Below, in pieces: positions 33,764-44,024 of a stretch of DNA of 64,000 bases. How positions within the stretch are numbered: position 1 is the first letter of the stretch; every line of letters begins with the position of its first letter. The notes beneath the pieces were generated by a model. That model searched no databases and had not been told where the DNA came from. It saw nothing but the letters and a program-made list of their open reading frames with translations. This DNA is from Mucilaginibacter pineti (lineage in GTDB: Bacteria; Bacteroidota; Bacteroidia; Sphingobacteriales; Sphingobacteriaceae): assembly GCF_900101875.1 (NCBI RefSeq), contig NZ_FNAI01000002.1:434001-498000 (forward strand), written 5' to 3'. The position numbers and the translations under genes are program-made.

Positions 33764-33891
33764 CTAAGCTTAATGCGCGTGATATGTAACATTTTAATAA
33801 CAACTGTTTGAGTTATGCCGCCTTGCTTGTTTGGTGATAAAGTTTTTTAAAATTTAAACTTATATTCGAAATTTCAAATGTTAAACTATCC

Positions 33892-35382
33892 ATGAAATCA
33901 CAATTACGCTTAATAGTACTGTTATCATTGTTGTTAAATGCCGGCCTTAGCTATGCGCAAACGGCGGGCATAACCTCGGGCGCAATTTATACGCTCACTT
34001 CAAAAACAGGTAATAAATTATTAGATGTAAGCAACTCATCAACAGAAAACGGTGCCCGTGTTGATTGTTGGACGGATACACATTCAGCTGCACAGCAATG
34101 GACGGTTAATCATGTTGGGAAAGGTGTTTATACCTTAACAAACCTGGCCAGCGGCAAACTGCTGCACACCACTTCCGCACCTGCTGATTCGGTTAATATA
34201 GATCAAACTGATAACGCCAGTAACGACGACGTTAAATGGACGATCAAAAAAGCCGGCAACGGAGTTTATTACTTAAAACCCGCTGCCGATAATAAATTTT
34301 CGCTTAGTTTAAGCAATGGTGGTGCCAGCGTTAATTTAAGCAGCGCACCTGCCGGCGATGCCCAAAAATGGACTTTCCAAAAAGAGAAAGTACAGGATGC
34401 CGCCCTTACCATTGCCACCGCCAACAAGGTATTTGATGCCTGGTATAACCAATATAAAGTTGAAACAAGCAAAGGCTTTTGGGATAAGGCCGAAATGATG
34501 GAAATTTTGCTGGATGCCTACGAGGTTACCAAGGATGCTAAATACGCCACCCGGTTTAATACCATGTACACCAATTTTATGGAACACAACAAAACCGACT
34601 GGATGTACAATAATTACAATGATGACATTACCTGGGCGGCACTTTTTTGCGTACGCGGTTACCTGCTTACCGGTAACAAAACTTATCTGGAAAAAGGTAA
34701 GGAGCAGTTTGATAAAATGTATGCCCGCGCATTCACTAATAAATACGGCGGCGGTTTAACCTGGTTCGAAACCAAAACATCAAAAAATGCCTGTATCAAT
34801 GGTCCTGCAATGGTAGCATGCTGTTACCTTGCAAAAGCTACAGGCGATAACACGTATTACGATAAAGCCATAGCGCTGTATTCATGGTCTAAAATATATT
34901 TGTTTGATGCCCATACCGGCAAGGTGAATGATAACATCGACCTTGATCATAAAACCGGATTGGTAAGAACAGGTACATGGAGCTCAACCTACAACCAGGG
35001 AACTTACCTGGGCGCGGCTGTTATGCTTTATAACTACACCAAGGAAGCCAGCTACCTTGCAGAAGCAAAAAAAATAGCCCAGTACACCCGCGATGAAATG
35101 TTTAAAGGCAAGGTGATTGATAACGAAGATGGTGGCGATGACCTGCCCGGCTTCAAAGGTATTTTTGCGCGCTATGCACGTACCTACACTTTGGAAGGCC
35201 ACCAGACTGATCTTATAGACTGGATGACACTAAACGCCAACACCGCCTATAACAACCGTAACTCGCAAAACCTCATCCATACAAAATGGGCAACCCGCAC
35301 GGGCGAAGAAAAACCAAAATCAAGTTTCGGCTGCTCTACCGCCGTATCGCTGTTATTCAACACAATACCTTTAAAAAACTAA
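33892..35382 (+). CDS. GH76 alpha-1,6-mannanase with N-terminal ricin-type lectin domain
   Basis: 496 residues. Signal peptide (to about 22), ricin-B-like beta-trefoil (about 28-165) with QQW and QKW repeats, then the GH76 (alpha/alpha)6 barrel (about 175-490). Catalytic pair D244-D245 is in YNDDITW. GH76 enzymes cut alpha-1,6-mannan backbones of fungal cell walls or mycobacterial lipoglycans. Secreted. GH3 follows 148 bases later with its own promoter. Confidence 0.9.
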   Translation: MKSQLRLIVLLSLLLNAGLSYAQTAGITSGAIYTLTSKTGNKLLDVSNSSTENGARVDCWTDTHSAAQQWTVNHVGKGVYTLTNLASGKLLHTTSAPADSVNIDQTDNASNDDVKWTIKKAGNGVYYLKPAADNKFSLSLSNGGASVNLSSAPAGDAQKWTFQKEKVQDAALTIATANKVFDAWYNQYKVETSKGFWDKAEMMEILLDAYEVTKDAKYATRFNTMYTNFMEHNKTDWMYNNYNDDITWAALFCVRGYLLTGNKTYLEKGKEQFDKMYARAFTNKYGGGLTWFETKTSKNACINGPAMVACCYLAKATGDNTYYDKAIALYSWSKIYLFDAHTGKVNDNIDLDHKTGLVRTGTWSSTYNQGTYLGAAVMLYNYTKEASYLAEAKKIAQYTRDEMFKGKVIDNEDGGDDLPGFKGIFARYARTYTLEGHQTDLIDWMTLNANTAYNNRNSQNLIHTKWATRTGEEKPKSSFGCSTAVSLLFNTIPLKN

Positions 35383-35413
35383 GGAAGCTTAAACACTACA
35401 TAAATACAAATAG

Positions 35414-35445
35414 TTGCAAGACTAATATGTATTTCACTACCTTCG
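35414..35445 (+). promoter_or_regulatory. promoter of the GH3 gene
   Basis: TTG (35414-35416), 21 bases, then TACCTTCG (35438-35445), one mismatch to TAnnTTTG. Spacing fits Bacteroidota promoters. It predicts a leader of about 80 bases. Confidence 0.45.
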
Positions 35446-35530
35446 CAATCGATTGTAATTTTGGTTTTAAAGTTTAATAATACATTCGAAAAACACCTTT
35501 TTGTTCAAATATTTACGCTATCAACTTTAA

Positions 35531-37810
35531 ATGAAAAAAATATTTACTGTGTTCGCTTTCCTGCTTTTGGCAATTGTTAATTCATCTTCGGCGGCAAATA
35601 TGGCGGCCGATACGCCATTGTATAAAAACAAAAAGGCAACGGTAAGCCAGCGTGTTGATGACCTGTTGCCGAGGATGACGTTAAAGGAAAAAATTCAGCA
35701 ATTGCAAAACCGGGCGTCGGGTGGAGCAAATGATATAGAAAATATTTTTAAGGGCGAAAGCTACGGTTGTACCCATGAAATGAACCGTTCTGCAGCCGAA
35801 TGTGCAGATATGTATCAGAAACTGCAAACCTACATGCTAACAAAAACGCGCCTCGGTATTCCAATACTTACCGCGGCCGAAGGTATCGAAGGTATCCTGC
35901 AAAACGGGTGTACACTGTTTCCGCAGGAGCTGGCACAAGGCAGCACATTTAATCCGGCCCTTATTACCCGGATGACCCAGGCTGCCGGTGCTGAAGCAAA
36001 TGTGATCGGCATCCACCAGATCCTCTCGCCGGTGCTTGACATAGCCCGCGAACTGCGCTGGGGCCGTGTTGAAGAAACTTTTGGCGAAGACCCATACCTT
36101 ATTGCCCAAATGGGGATAGGTTTTATTAACGGGTATCAAAAATATAATATTACCTGCACGCCTAAACACTTTATGGCGCATGGTAGTCCTGCCGGTGGTC
36201 TTAACTGCGCCAACGTGAGTGGCGGTGAGCGTGAGCTGCGCAGTTTGTACATGTACCCCTTTAAAAGAGTTATTACCGAAACCAATCCTTTGGCGGTAAT
36301 GTCATGCTATAGTTCATATGATGGTATAGCCATGAGCGGTTCGCATTATTACATGACCGATATTTTACGGGATGAGCTGGGTTTTAAAGGCTATGTATAT
36401 TCGGACTGGGGCTCGGTTGATCGACTGCAAACTTTTCACCGCGCGGTTGCAACGCAGGAAGATGCCGCCAAAATGGCCCTCATAGCGGGTATCGATCTTG
36501 ATATCGACAATGCCTACGAAACCCTGGAGCGAATGGTAAAATCGGGCAAGCTGGATATAAAATACATTGATTTGGCGGTGCGTCGTGTTTTAACAGTTAA
36601 ATTTACTTTGGGTTTGTTTGATAATCCTTACGGTGATCCTAAAAAGGTTGATAAAATTGTACACAGCGCGGCAAACGTAGCTATGTCAAAAGAAGTTGCG
36701 GACGAAAGCGCCATCCTTGTTAAAAACAGTAACAATATTTTACCGCTAAACCTATCTAAATATAAATCAATAGCCGTAGTTGGCCCCAACAGCAACGAAA
36801 CCATTTTTGGTGATTATGCCTGGACCGAACGTAACCCCAAAGAAGGTACAACATTATTACAGGGGCTTAAAGAAGTTGTTGGCGACAAGATTACTCTGCG
36901 CAATGTAGAAGGTTGTGACTGGTGGAGCAAGAACACAGCAGATATTCAAAACGCGGTAAAGGCCGTTGAAGCGAGTGATCTGGCTATTGTAGCTATTGGC
37001 ACGCGCAGTACATTTCTTGGTCGCAGCCCTAAATATTCCACATCGGGCGAAGGGTTTGATCTTTCGTCGCTGGAGTTACCGGGGGCACAGGAAGAATTGT
37101 TAAAGGCAATAAAAGCTACCGGCAAACCCATGATCGTGGTATTTATAGCGGGTAAACCCCTTGCTATGCCTTGGGTTAAGGATAATGCCGATGCTGTTGT
37201 AGTGCAATGGTACGGCGGCGAAAAGCAAGGCCGGGCACTGGCCGATATACTTACCGGCGCTGTAAATCCATCCGGCAAGCTCAATGTTTCGTTCCCAAGG
37301 AGTACGGGTAATACACCGACTTATTACAACCACTTTGTGACCGATAGAGAAGAACCATTTGATAGCCCCGGCACGCCCGAAGACCCTAAAATGCACTACA
37401 TTTTTGACAAGCCCGAACCTGTTTGGAATTTTGGTTATGGTCTGAGTTATACCAGTTTTAAATATGTGAGTTGTACTTTAAAGGATACCGTGTTTTCGGC
37501 AACAGGAGGCACAGTTAAGGTAGAGGTTGAAGTTGAAAACACCGGTACCCGTGACGGAAAAGAAGTAGTACAACTGTACGTTCGCGATAAATTCAGTTCG
37601 GTTGCAACGCCCGTGCAGCAGCTAAAGGCATTTAACAAAGTGCTCATTAAAGCCGGGAAACGCGAAAAAGTAACTCTTGAAATACCTATTTCCGAATTGG
37701 GTTTGTACAATGATAAAATGCAATACGTTGTAGAGCCCGGTGAGTTTGAGATCCAGATAGGCGGCGCATCAGATAACATTGTGTTTAATAAAACTATTGT
37801 CGTTAAATAA
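35531..37810 (+). CDS. secreted GH3 beta-glycosidase
   Basis: 759 residues with a signal peptide (to about 23). GH3 N-terminal barrel with KHFMAHG (212-218) and nucleophile D292 in YSDWGS; C-terminal alpha/beta sandwich (about 395-610, AIVAIGTRSTFLGRSPK) and fibronectin-III-like end domain (about 665-755). Family members remove terminal beta-glucose, beta-xylose or GlcNAc; the sequence alone does not choose. Being the third glycosidase of a run (GH89, GH76, GH3), it likely trims the same material. Confidence 0.92.
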   Translation: MKKIFTVFAFLLLAIVNSSSAANMAADTPLYKNKKATVSQRVDDLLPRMTLKEKIQQLQNRASGGANDIENIFKGESYGCTHEMNRSAAECADMYQKLQTYMLTKTRLGIPILTAAEGIEGILQNGCTLFPQELAQGSTFNPALITRMTQAAGAEANVIGIHQILSPVLDIARELRWGRVEETFGEDPYLIAQMGIGFINGYQKYNITCTPKHFMAHGSPAGGLNCANVSGGERELRSLYMYPFKRVITETNPLAVMSCYSSYDGIAMSGSHYYMTDILRDELGFKGYVYSDWGSVDRLQTFHRAVATQEDAAKMALIAGIDLDIDNAYETLERMVKSGKLDIKYIDLAVRRVLTVKFTLGLFDNPYGDPKKVDKIVHSAANVAMSKEVADESAILVKNSNNILPLNLSKYKSIAVVGPNSNETIFGDYAWTERNPKEGTTLLQGLKEVVGDKITLRNVEGCDWWSKNTADIQNAVKAVEASDLAIVAIGTRSTFLGRSPKYSTSGEGFDLSSLELPGAQEELLKAIKATGKPMIVVFIAGKPLAMPWVKDNADAVVVQWYGGEKQGRALADILTGAVNPSGKLNVSFPRSTGNTPTYYNHFVTDREEPFDSPGTPEDPKMHYIFDKPEPVWNFGYGLSYTSFKYVSCTLKDTVFSATGGTVKVEVEVENTGTRDGKEVVQLYVRDKFSSVATPVQQLKAFNKVLIKAGKREKVTLEIPISELGLYNDKMQYVVEPGEFEIQIGGASDNIVFNKTIVVK

Positions 37811-37833
37811 TGGAACCGTGGTTCGCCTTATTC

Positions 37834-39078
37834 TTAATCTGTTTTTAATTTCCGAACGAGCCAGGGCAGGCTTAATCCCTGCCCGATAAGGGTGAATAGC
37901 ACTACCACCACCGATATAAAGATAATGGCATTACGCTGCGGAAACGGTTGACCATTGGCCAAAGTTGTCGGCAAACCAATGGCAATGGCCAGCGACACAA
38001 TACCCCGCATTCCCGACCAGCTGATGATCAAACTATCTTTAAAATCAAGCAGTGTTTCCTCGGTTATTCTGGGCCGCCCTTTTTTAAAGGCTTGTTGCAG
38101 GTTGAATTTTTGCAAAAATACACGGGCAATCCGCAGCACGAGTGCCAAAAGGGTTATAATAAATCCATATCCAACATAAGGCCAAACCTCGCTGCTGCTG
38201 ATGCTTTTAATTACATAGGGAAATTGCAGACCTATCAATATAAAGATCAAGCCGTTCAGTAAAAAGATGAGAATGTCCCATATGGATTTGGATTGCTTTT
38301 TTAATGCATCCGGAAATACCTTGTTGCTAAAACGTGCAATACTTAAACCCAAAACAACCACCGCTATTACACCGGATACATGCAAATCTTCGGCTACTAA
38401 ATAGGTTACAAAGGGCATTAATAACATAAAACTTATGGTCACCATGTTATTTTGATGTACCCGCTTAATGATGAATGCCAGTATCTTACCCATAACCAAA
38501 CCAACCACAAAACCGCCTGCCATAAGTATCACAAATTGTAATGATGCCTTCCAAAATACAAACGCGGTGCCCGTTACGGCGGCGACGGCAAAACGGTAAG
38601 CCACCAATGCCGACGCATCGTTCACCAGGCTTTCGCCCTCTAAAATGGTGTTGGTACTATGCGATAGTCCGAGCCCTTTGGTTATGCTCATGGCGGCTAC
38701 TGCATCTGTAGCGGATAATATGGCACCCAATACAAACGATAGCGGCCAGGTCATGCCCGGGATAAGGTAATGCGCCGCCACTGCTATGCCCGATGCAGTT
38801 ACAAATACCAGCGAAATAGCCAGCGTACCAATGGTATTAATATTGGTTTGAAATGTTTTGTAGGAGATATTAAACGCCGCGTCATATAATAATGGCGGTA
38901 AAAATATCAGGAAAACTATCTCGGGGTTTAGCGCAATATTCGGCACGGCAGGAATAAAGCCAACGGCTATACCCGCTATAATAAGCAGCACCGGATAGGG
39001 GAGCTTTATTTTATCGGCAATGGCCGACAGGCCTATCATAATGGCGAGAATAAATATTACAACGGCATAGTTTTCCAT
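37834..39078 (-). CDS. CPA1-family sodium/proton antiporter
   Basis: 414 residues from the Met at 39078 (MENYAVVIFILAIMIG); the frame is open to 39315, but that part is hydrophilic and reads like leader DNA. About 12 membrane helices. Signature segments GAILSATDAVAAM and ILEGESLVNDASALV hold the cation-binding Asp residues of NhaP/NHE-type exchangers. It exports sodium or potassium in exchange for protons. Convergent with GH3, only 24 bases away. Confidence 0.93.
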   Translation of the reverse strand: MENYAVVIFILAIMIGLSAIADKIKLPYPVLLIIAGIAVGFIPAVPNIALNPEIVFLIFLPPLLYDAAFNISYKTFQTNINTIGTLAISLVFVTASGIAVAAHYLIPGMTWPLSFVLGAILSATDAVAAMSITKGLGLSHSTNTILEGESLVNDASALVAYRFAVAAVTGTAFVFWKASLQFVILMAGGFVVGLVMGKILAFIIKRVHQNNMVTISFMLLMPFVTYLVAEDLHVSGVIAVVVLGLSIARFSNKVFPDALKKQSKSIWDILIFLLNGLIFILIGLQFPYVIKSISSSEVWPYVGYGFIITLLALVLRIARVFLQKFNLQQAFKKGRPRITEETLLDFKDSLIISWSGMRGIVSLAIAIGLPTTLANGQPFPQRNAIIFISVVVVLFTLIGQGLSLPWLVRKLKTD

Positions 39079-39377
39079 GAAGGCGGCTATATTTAAATGT
39101 AGGGTACAATTGGTACCAATTGTTCCTGGTCGTCCGGTGTTCCTTGTAGGAACGGTATGTATGGCGGTAAAAATAAAGTATTTATTTTGAATGTTGTTTT
39201 GGCGGATGAGGTCTTTGTGGTATTGTCTTTCGAGCGCACGTTGTTTAAATAATAAAATATTTTCTTTGAAGTATAATTGGCTTGCGCTTAGTCGAAAATT
39301 GGTTATGTAATTCAAAAAAATCGCAATTGTGTTTAGCTTTTATGGTTACCTTCATGGCACCTTACAGCAATTTGTTT

Positions 39378-42300
39378 ATGCCGTTACCCATCAAAAAAAC
39401 GATCTTCAAAACGTTAAAAATAAGTGCCGTTACATTAGTAAGCCTTTTACTGCTGATGTTCTTGCTGCCCTACTTGTTTCCGCAAACGGTTACCAATAAA
39501 ATAAAACAATGGGCAGGCAGCAGTATTAATGGCAAACTTAATTTTTCGGGTACCAGCTTGTCGTTCTTTAAAAAATTCCCTTCACTTACGCTTACTTTAA
39601 ATGATTTTTCGCTTAACGGCAGCGCACCTTTTCAAAATGATACATTGGTAGCCGCCAAAGAAATTTCGCTGGCCATTGATCTTTCGTCGGTATTTAAAAG
39701 TAAGATCAACATTAATAAGATCTATCTGAGTGATGCTTTTATAAATATTCAGGTAGATAGCGCGGGTAAGGCCAACTACAACGTTTATAAACCAAAAGAT
39801 GCAAAACAGGCTAATCCGGCAGATACTGCCAGCGCATCCCTGGGCATTGAGCAGATCTTGGTTGAAAAAAGCCATTTGGTTTATAACGACCGGTCGATGC
39901 CGATGCAGGTAAATGCACGCGGCTTTTACTATAAAGGCAGCGGCGACCTGAGTAAAGATGTTTTCGACCTGCATAGCCATACCGAAGCCAGTTCTGTAGA
40001 TTTTTATTATGGCAATAAGCCCTATGTGCTGGGTAAAAAGGTAAATGCCGATCTCGTTACCAGCATCAACACCAAATCATTAGCCTTTGCGTTTCAAAAA
40101 AACGATTTGCTGATAAACAAGCTTCCCGTTAAGTTTAAGGGACGGTTTGAGTTTTTGAAGGATGGCTATGATATGGATTTTCGGATTACCTCAGATCAGA
40201 ACGACCTGAGCGATATTTTTACAGCCTTGCCTGCCGAATACGCCAAATATGTTGATGATACTGAAATTGACGGCAACGGAAATATCCAGATGGCGCTAAC
40301 GGGCAAATACATCGCCTCAAAAAACATCATGCCCGATCTTACGCTTAACGTGAAGGTGCGCAATGGTTATGTTGCCAACAAGAAAACGCCCGAGCCTGTT
40401 AAAAATCTTTATCTGAATATGAGCGTAAAGCTGCCGGGTCTTAACCCCGATAGCCTTAACCTCAACATCGATTCGGTATATTTTAATATTGGCAAGGATT
40501 ATTTTGGATCGGTGATCAAGGTAAAAGGCGTAAAAGAGCCGGATATTTTTGCCAAGATAAATACCGAGATTGATCTTGAAAAATGGAACCGGGCATTTGG
40601 CGTTAAAGCGTTTGATGTGAAGGGACGTTATGCCCTGCACATGGTAGCCGAGGGTAAGTATGCAAAAGGGACCAGGAAAACAGGCGGTTTAAGACCGAGG
40701 ATAGATACCGTTATCACCAGTATACCTAAATTTACCCTGCAGTCGTGGTTCAGGAACGGTTATATTAAATACAATAAACTGCCTGAGGGCGTTAAAAACA
40801 TCAGTTTTAATTTGAACGCTAATTGCCCCGATCATGATATTGCACATGCCAGTATGGCTATGGAAAATATTAATGCCATAGCGCTCAATAATTATTTGAA
40901 AGGCTATTTTAAAATGAGCAATACCGCCGGTGCGCTGATAGATGTAGGCCTCAAAGCGAAATTCCATTTAGCCGATCTGAAACAGTTTTACCCAGCAGAC
41001 AGCATAGACCTGCGCGGCGATTTAACCGCCGACCTGCACACCAAAGGCCGTTACATACCTACCCGTCGCATTTTTCCGGTAACCAAAGCGCAGATTGAAT
41101 TGCATGACGGGTATATCCAAACCAAATACTATCCTCATCCGCTGCAAAATATACAGGTAAATGCCGATATTACCAATAACACGGGCTCGTTAAAAGGCCT
41201 GAAGGTGAATATAAAACAGGTATCATTCCGGTTTGAAGACCAACCTTTTTTACTGAAAGCCGACCTGCGCAATTTTGATGATCTTAACTACAACATCGCT
41301 TCGCATGGTTCGCTGGATATTGGTAAAATTTACAAAGTATTTGCCTTGAAAGGTTACGATGTCAAGGGCCTGATAAAAACCAATTTCTCACTCAAAGGCA
41401 AGCAAAGCGATGCGGCTGCCGGTCGTTATAACCTGTTGGCTAACTCAGGCACGTTGAAAGTTAAAGATATAGCCCTGAGATCAGAACTGTTCCCTAAGCC
41501 CTTTTTTATAACAACGGGCTTGTTCAGCTTTAACCAGGATAAGATGAAGTTCGATCAGTTTAGTGCCAACTACGGTAAATCTACAATTGTGCTGGATGGT
41601 GCGCTATCTAACGTTATTGACTACGCGGTTAAGCCAAATTCACCATTAAAAGGCGAGTTTAACCTTAAAAGCGACCTGCTGATAGCCGATGATTTTATGG
41701 CTTTTGCAGGTACGCCGGCATCGGCCAAGCCAACAAAATCAACAGGCGTGATCCTGGTTCCCGCCAACCTCGACCTTAATTTTGTTGCCGATGTAAAAAA
41801 GGTTAAGTACAATGGTCTTGATCTTACTGATGCCAAAGGTAATATGACCATTAGTAACGGCCAGATTGTTTTAAAACAAACCGGCTTTACCTTAATTGGT
41901 GCTCCTGTAGTTATGGATGCTACTTATGGCAGCATTACGCCGCAAAAAGCATTTTTTGATTACCACATCAACGCAAAGGAATTTGATATACAACGGGCCT
42001 ACAAAGAGGTTAAGCTGTTCCATGATATGGCATCATCTGCCGAGCATGTGCAAGGTATTGTATCGTTAGATTATAAATTAAGCGGCAAGCTTAACGGCGA
42101 TATGAAACCGGTTTATCCTTCATTAAAGGGTGGGGGAGTGCTTTCGGTAAAAAAGGTAAAAATGCACGGCTTTAAACTATTTAACGCGGTTGGCAAACAA
42201 ACCGGGCACGATAGTTTGGCTAAGGCCGATGTATCAAAAGTAGATATCAAGACCAGCATCGCCAATAACATCATCACTATTGAACGCACCAAAATGCGGA

Positions 42301-42497
42301 TAGCAGGGTTCCGGCCACGGTTTGAGGGCAAGGTAAGTTTAGATGGTAAGCTTAATTTGCAATTTCGACTGGGGCTGCCGCCGTTTGGCATCTTCGGCAT
42401 CCCGATGACCATTACCGGTTCCCAGGACAATCCTAAAATCCGTTTAGGCAAGGCGAAGAAGGAAGATGATTTGAAGGAAACGAAGGAGGAGGAATAG
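39378..42497 (+). CDS. AsmA-family protein (envelope assembly/lipid transfer)
   Basis: 1039 residues from the ATG at 39378. One N-terminal membrane helix (about 13-37, AVTLVSLLLLMFLLPYLF), then a very long periplasmic part of repeated beta strands with AsmA-like signatures near both ends (KFPSLTLTLNDFSLNG; LPPFGIFGIPMTITGSQDNPKI). AsmA-like proteins are thought to bridge inner and outer membranes and carry phospholipids. Single gene, divergent from the antiporter. Confidence 0.85.
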   Translation: MPLPIKKTIFKTLKISAVTLVSLLLLMFLLPYLFPQTVTNKIKQWAGSSINGKLNFSGTSLSFFKKFPSLTLTLNDFSLNGSAPFQNDTLVAAKEISLAIDLSSVFKSKININKIYLSDAFINIQVDSAGKANYNVYKPKDAKQANPADTASASLGIEQILVEKSHLVYNDRSMPMQVNARGFYYKGSGDLSKDVFDLHSHTEASSVDFYYGNKPYVLGKKVNADLVTSINTKSLAFAFQKNDLLINKLPVKFKGRFEFLKDGYDMDFRITSDQNDLSDIFTALPAEYAKYVDDTEIDGNGNIQMALTGKYIASKNIMPDLTLNVKVRNGYVANKKTPEPVKNLYLNMSVKLPGLNPDSLNLNIDSVYFNIGKDYFGSVIKVKGVKEPDIFAKINTEIDLEKWNRAFGVKAFDVKGRYALHMVAEGKYAKGTRKTGGLRPRIDTVITSIPKFTLQSWFRNGYIKYNKLPEGVKNISFNLNANCPDHDIAHASMAMENINAIALNNYLKGYFKMSNTAGALIDVGLKAKFHLADLKQFYPADSIDLRGDLTADLHTKGRYIPTRRIFPVTKAQIELHDGYIQTKYYPHPLQNIQVNADITNNTGSLKGLKVNIKQVSFRFEDQPFLLKADLRNFDDLNYNIASHGSLDIGKIYKVFALKGYDVKGLIKTNFSLKGKQSDAAAGRYNLLANSGTLKVKDIALRSELFPKPFFITTGLFSFNQDKMKFDQFSANYGKSTIVLDGALSNVIDYAVKPNSPLKGEFNLKSDLLIADDFMAFAGTPASAKPTKSTGVILVPANLDLNFVADVKKVKYNGLDLTDAKGNMTISNGQIVLKQTGFTLIGAPVVMDATYGSITPQKAFFDYHINAKEFDIQRAYKEVKLFHDMASSAEHVQGIVSLDYKLSGKLNGDMKPVYPSLKGGGVLSVKKVKMHGFKLFNAVGKQTGHDSLAKADVSKVDIKTSIANNIITIERTKMRIAGFRPRFEGKVSLDGKLNLQFRLGLPPFGIFGIPMTITGSQDNPKIRLGKAKKEDDLKETKEEE

Positions 42498-42510
42498 GGC
42501 CGTTTTCAAC

Positions 42511-42597
42511 GTAGAGACGCAATATTTTGCGTCTCCCGCTAAGCCCGAATTGCATAGGTGATTTGCATGTGGGAGACGCAAAATATTGCGTCTCTAC
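42511..42597. repeat. compound inverted repeat, 27-bp perfect arms
   Basis: Arms at 42511-42537 and 42571-42597 are exact reverse complements. Each arm is itself a hairpin (GAGACGCAA, TATT, TTGCGTCTC), so the element can form two small stems or one large one. It lies between the convergent AsmA and PD40 genes. GTAGAGACGC-type palindromes are a known kind of interspersed repeat in Bacteroidota. It may also act as a terminator for both genes, though T-runs are lacking. Confidence 0.85.
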
Positions 42598-42610
42598 ACG
42601 AAAAATCTTC

Positions 42611-43573
42611 TTACCACTTAGTATCAAACTTTACCCAATAAATATCGTCCCAGCCATTGCCCGGGCTGTTTAGTATTTGTTGTAACTGTTGGTAAGTCTT
42701 TGTTTTTCTGTTTGCTAATTCCTTGTTTAGTCGATTGCTGGTAAATACCAGGTATTTTTTATCCCAGCTAACGAACGGGCAATAATCTAAATAAGGCGTA
42801 TTAATAGGTGCCGGCAAATGTTTAACAGGAAGCCAATTACCTGCGTTATCCTTCCGGCTGATATAAAGATCACCGCCACCTAAATCATCCGGGCGACCGT
42901 AGGAGGTGAACAAAATAAATTGCTCATCGGGATCAACAAAGGCATTAAACTCATCGTATTTGGTATTAATATCTTCGGGCAGACTAATGGGTTTTGTATG
43001 TCCGGTATCGGTTGGTTTGCAAACTACAATATCCTCGCTTCCTTTGCCGTAAGCTGCCTCAACTGTAAAGTAAAGATTACCGCTGCGGGTAATGCTGGGG
43101 TAAAACTCATTTTTGCTGCTATTTACGGTTGTACCTAAATTTTCGGGTTTGCCCCAGGTTCCGTCAGTTGCGCGCTTAATTCGCCAAATGTCAAAATCTT
43201 TTTTTGCGCCTGTATCTTTCAAGGGCCTGTCGGATGAGAAATAGATCGTCTGCCCATCCGGCGAAAAAGTAGCTTCCAGGTCGCGGTATTTTCCTGAAAA
43301 GGGTGCCACCTGCGGTTTGCTCCATTTGCCGTTATTTTTTATCATGTGCAAAATAGTGCTGCTAACAAAGCGCGGCTGTTGCAGGGTGAAAAACAGCTCG
43401 TCGCCTTTTGGCGATATGGTGAAATCACGGTTGCTCAGGCCATCGCTTAGTATGCCCGTCGCAAACAAGCGCGGAGTATCGGCAGGCAGGCGAACATCGG
43501 GATAAGTAACCTGCGCTAAGGCATTGCCGGTTATTAAGGTAAATAAAAATATAGCAAACAGTTTGCGTGTCAT
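42611..43573 (-). CDS. secreted PD40-repeat beta-propeller protein
   Basis: 320 residues with signal peptide MTRKLFAIFLFTLITGNALAQ. TolB-like PD40 repeats are visible, each with FSPDG-like turns: FTISPKGDELFFT, ATFSPDGQTIYFSSDR, PSITRSGNLYFT, AFVDPDEQFILFTSY and PFVSWDKKYLVFTSNR. It folds as a beta-propeller and probably binds a protein or ligand in the periplasm. Function unknown. Single gene. Confidence 0.82.
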   Translation of the reverse strand: MTRKLFAIFLFTLITGNALAQVTYPDVRLPADTPRLFATGILSDGLSNRDFTISPKGDELFFTLQQPRFVSSTILHMIKNNGKWSKPQVAPFSGKYRDLEATFSPDGQTIYFSSDRPLKDTGAKKDFDIWRIKRATDGTWGKPENLGTTVNSSKNEFYPSITRSGNLYFTVEAAYGKGSEDIVVCKPTDTGHTKPISLPEDINTKYDEFNAFVDPDEQFILFTSYGRPDDLGGGDLYISRKDNAGNWLPVKHLPAPINTPYLDYCPFVSWDKKYLVFTSNRLNKELANRKTKTYQQLQQILNSPGNGWDDIYWVKFDTKW

Positions 43574-44024
43574 TGGCGATTACAATTTACAGCTTTACTG
43601 TTAATAAACAGCATATTGTAATCAAAAGTAACGATTGTATGCCGATGGAATAATCACCCTAATTGGGGGATTATAACGATAGGTTTCCAATAACGATTTC
43701 CTTATCAATATACCCACAAGTAGGTATTTTTAAAGCAGTGCCAAATCGCCATGTTTGTGTATAAAACCTAAACCTTGTTACCAAGTCAAACTCCCTTGCT
43801 TTAAATGGCAGGGGTTTTTAATTAGTAATCTTCTGTCGCGTGAGTTCGCCTCTTTTTAAAAGCAGGTATCTTTACAAGAGATAATTTTTCTTTCAACGCT
43901 TTACCATAGGCCAGGCCAAATTTTATTTCGCTCATTTTAGGTATCCGGGGTTTTAAATCTTATTTTTAACCCCTCAAATATTGGTACACAATTATCAATT
44001 GTTTAAGGGAAAAGTTTACAGCAA
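43574..44024. other. 450-base intergenic region upstream of lysC
   Basis: No gene. It holds two weak hairpins followed by T-runs (43710-43731, ATACC/GGTAT; and about 43793-43818, CCCTTGC with GCAGGGG and TTTTT). A TATCTTTA near 43867 could be a -7 box for lysC. I see no known lysine riboswitch and no attenuator peptide. Confidence 0.4.

Noticed and set aside
39139..39153. GTTCC-TTGTA-GGAAC inverted repeat before the AsmA gene
   Set aside because: Five-base arms are too short to support an operator claim on their own.
39079..39315. N-terminal extension of the CPA1 antiporter
   Set aside because: The extra 79 residues are hydrophilic and unlike the family, whose proteins start close to the first membrane helix at 39078.
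43574..44024. Lysine riboswitch or attenuator before lysC
   Set aside because: I could not find the conserved lysine-riboswitch elements, and the only short frame near the weak terminator (43751) has a single lysine.
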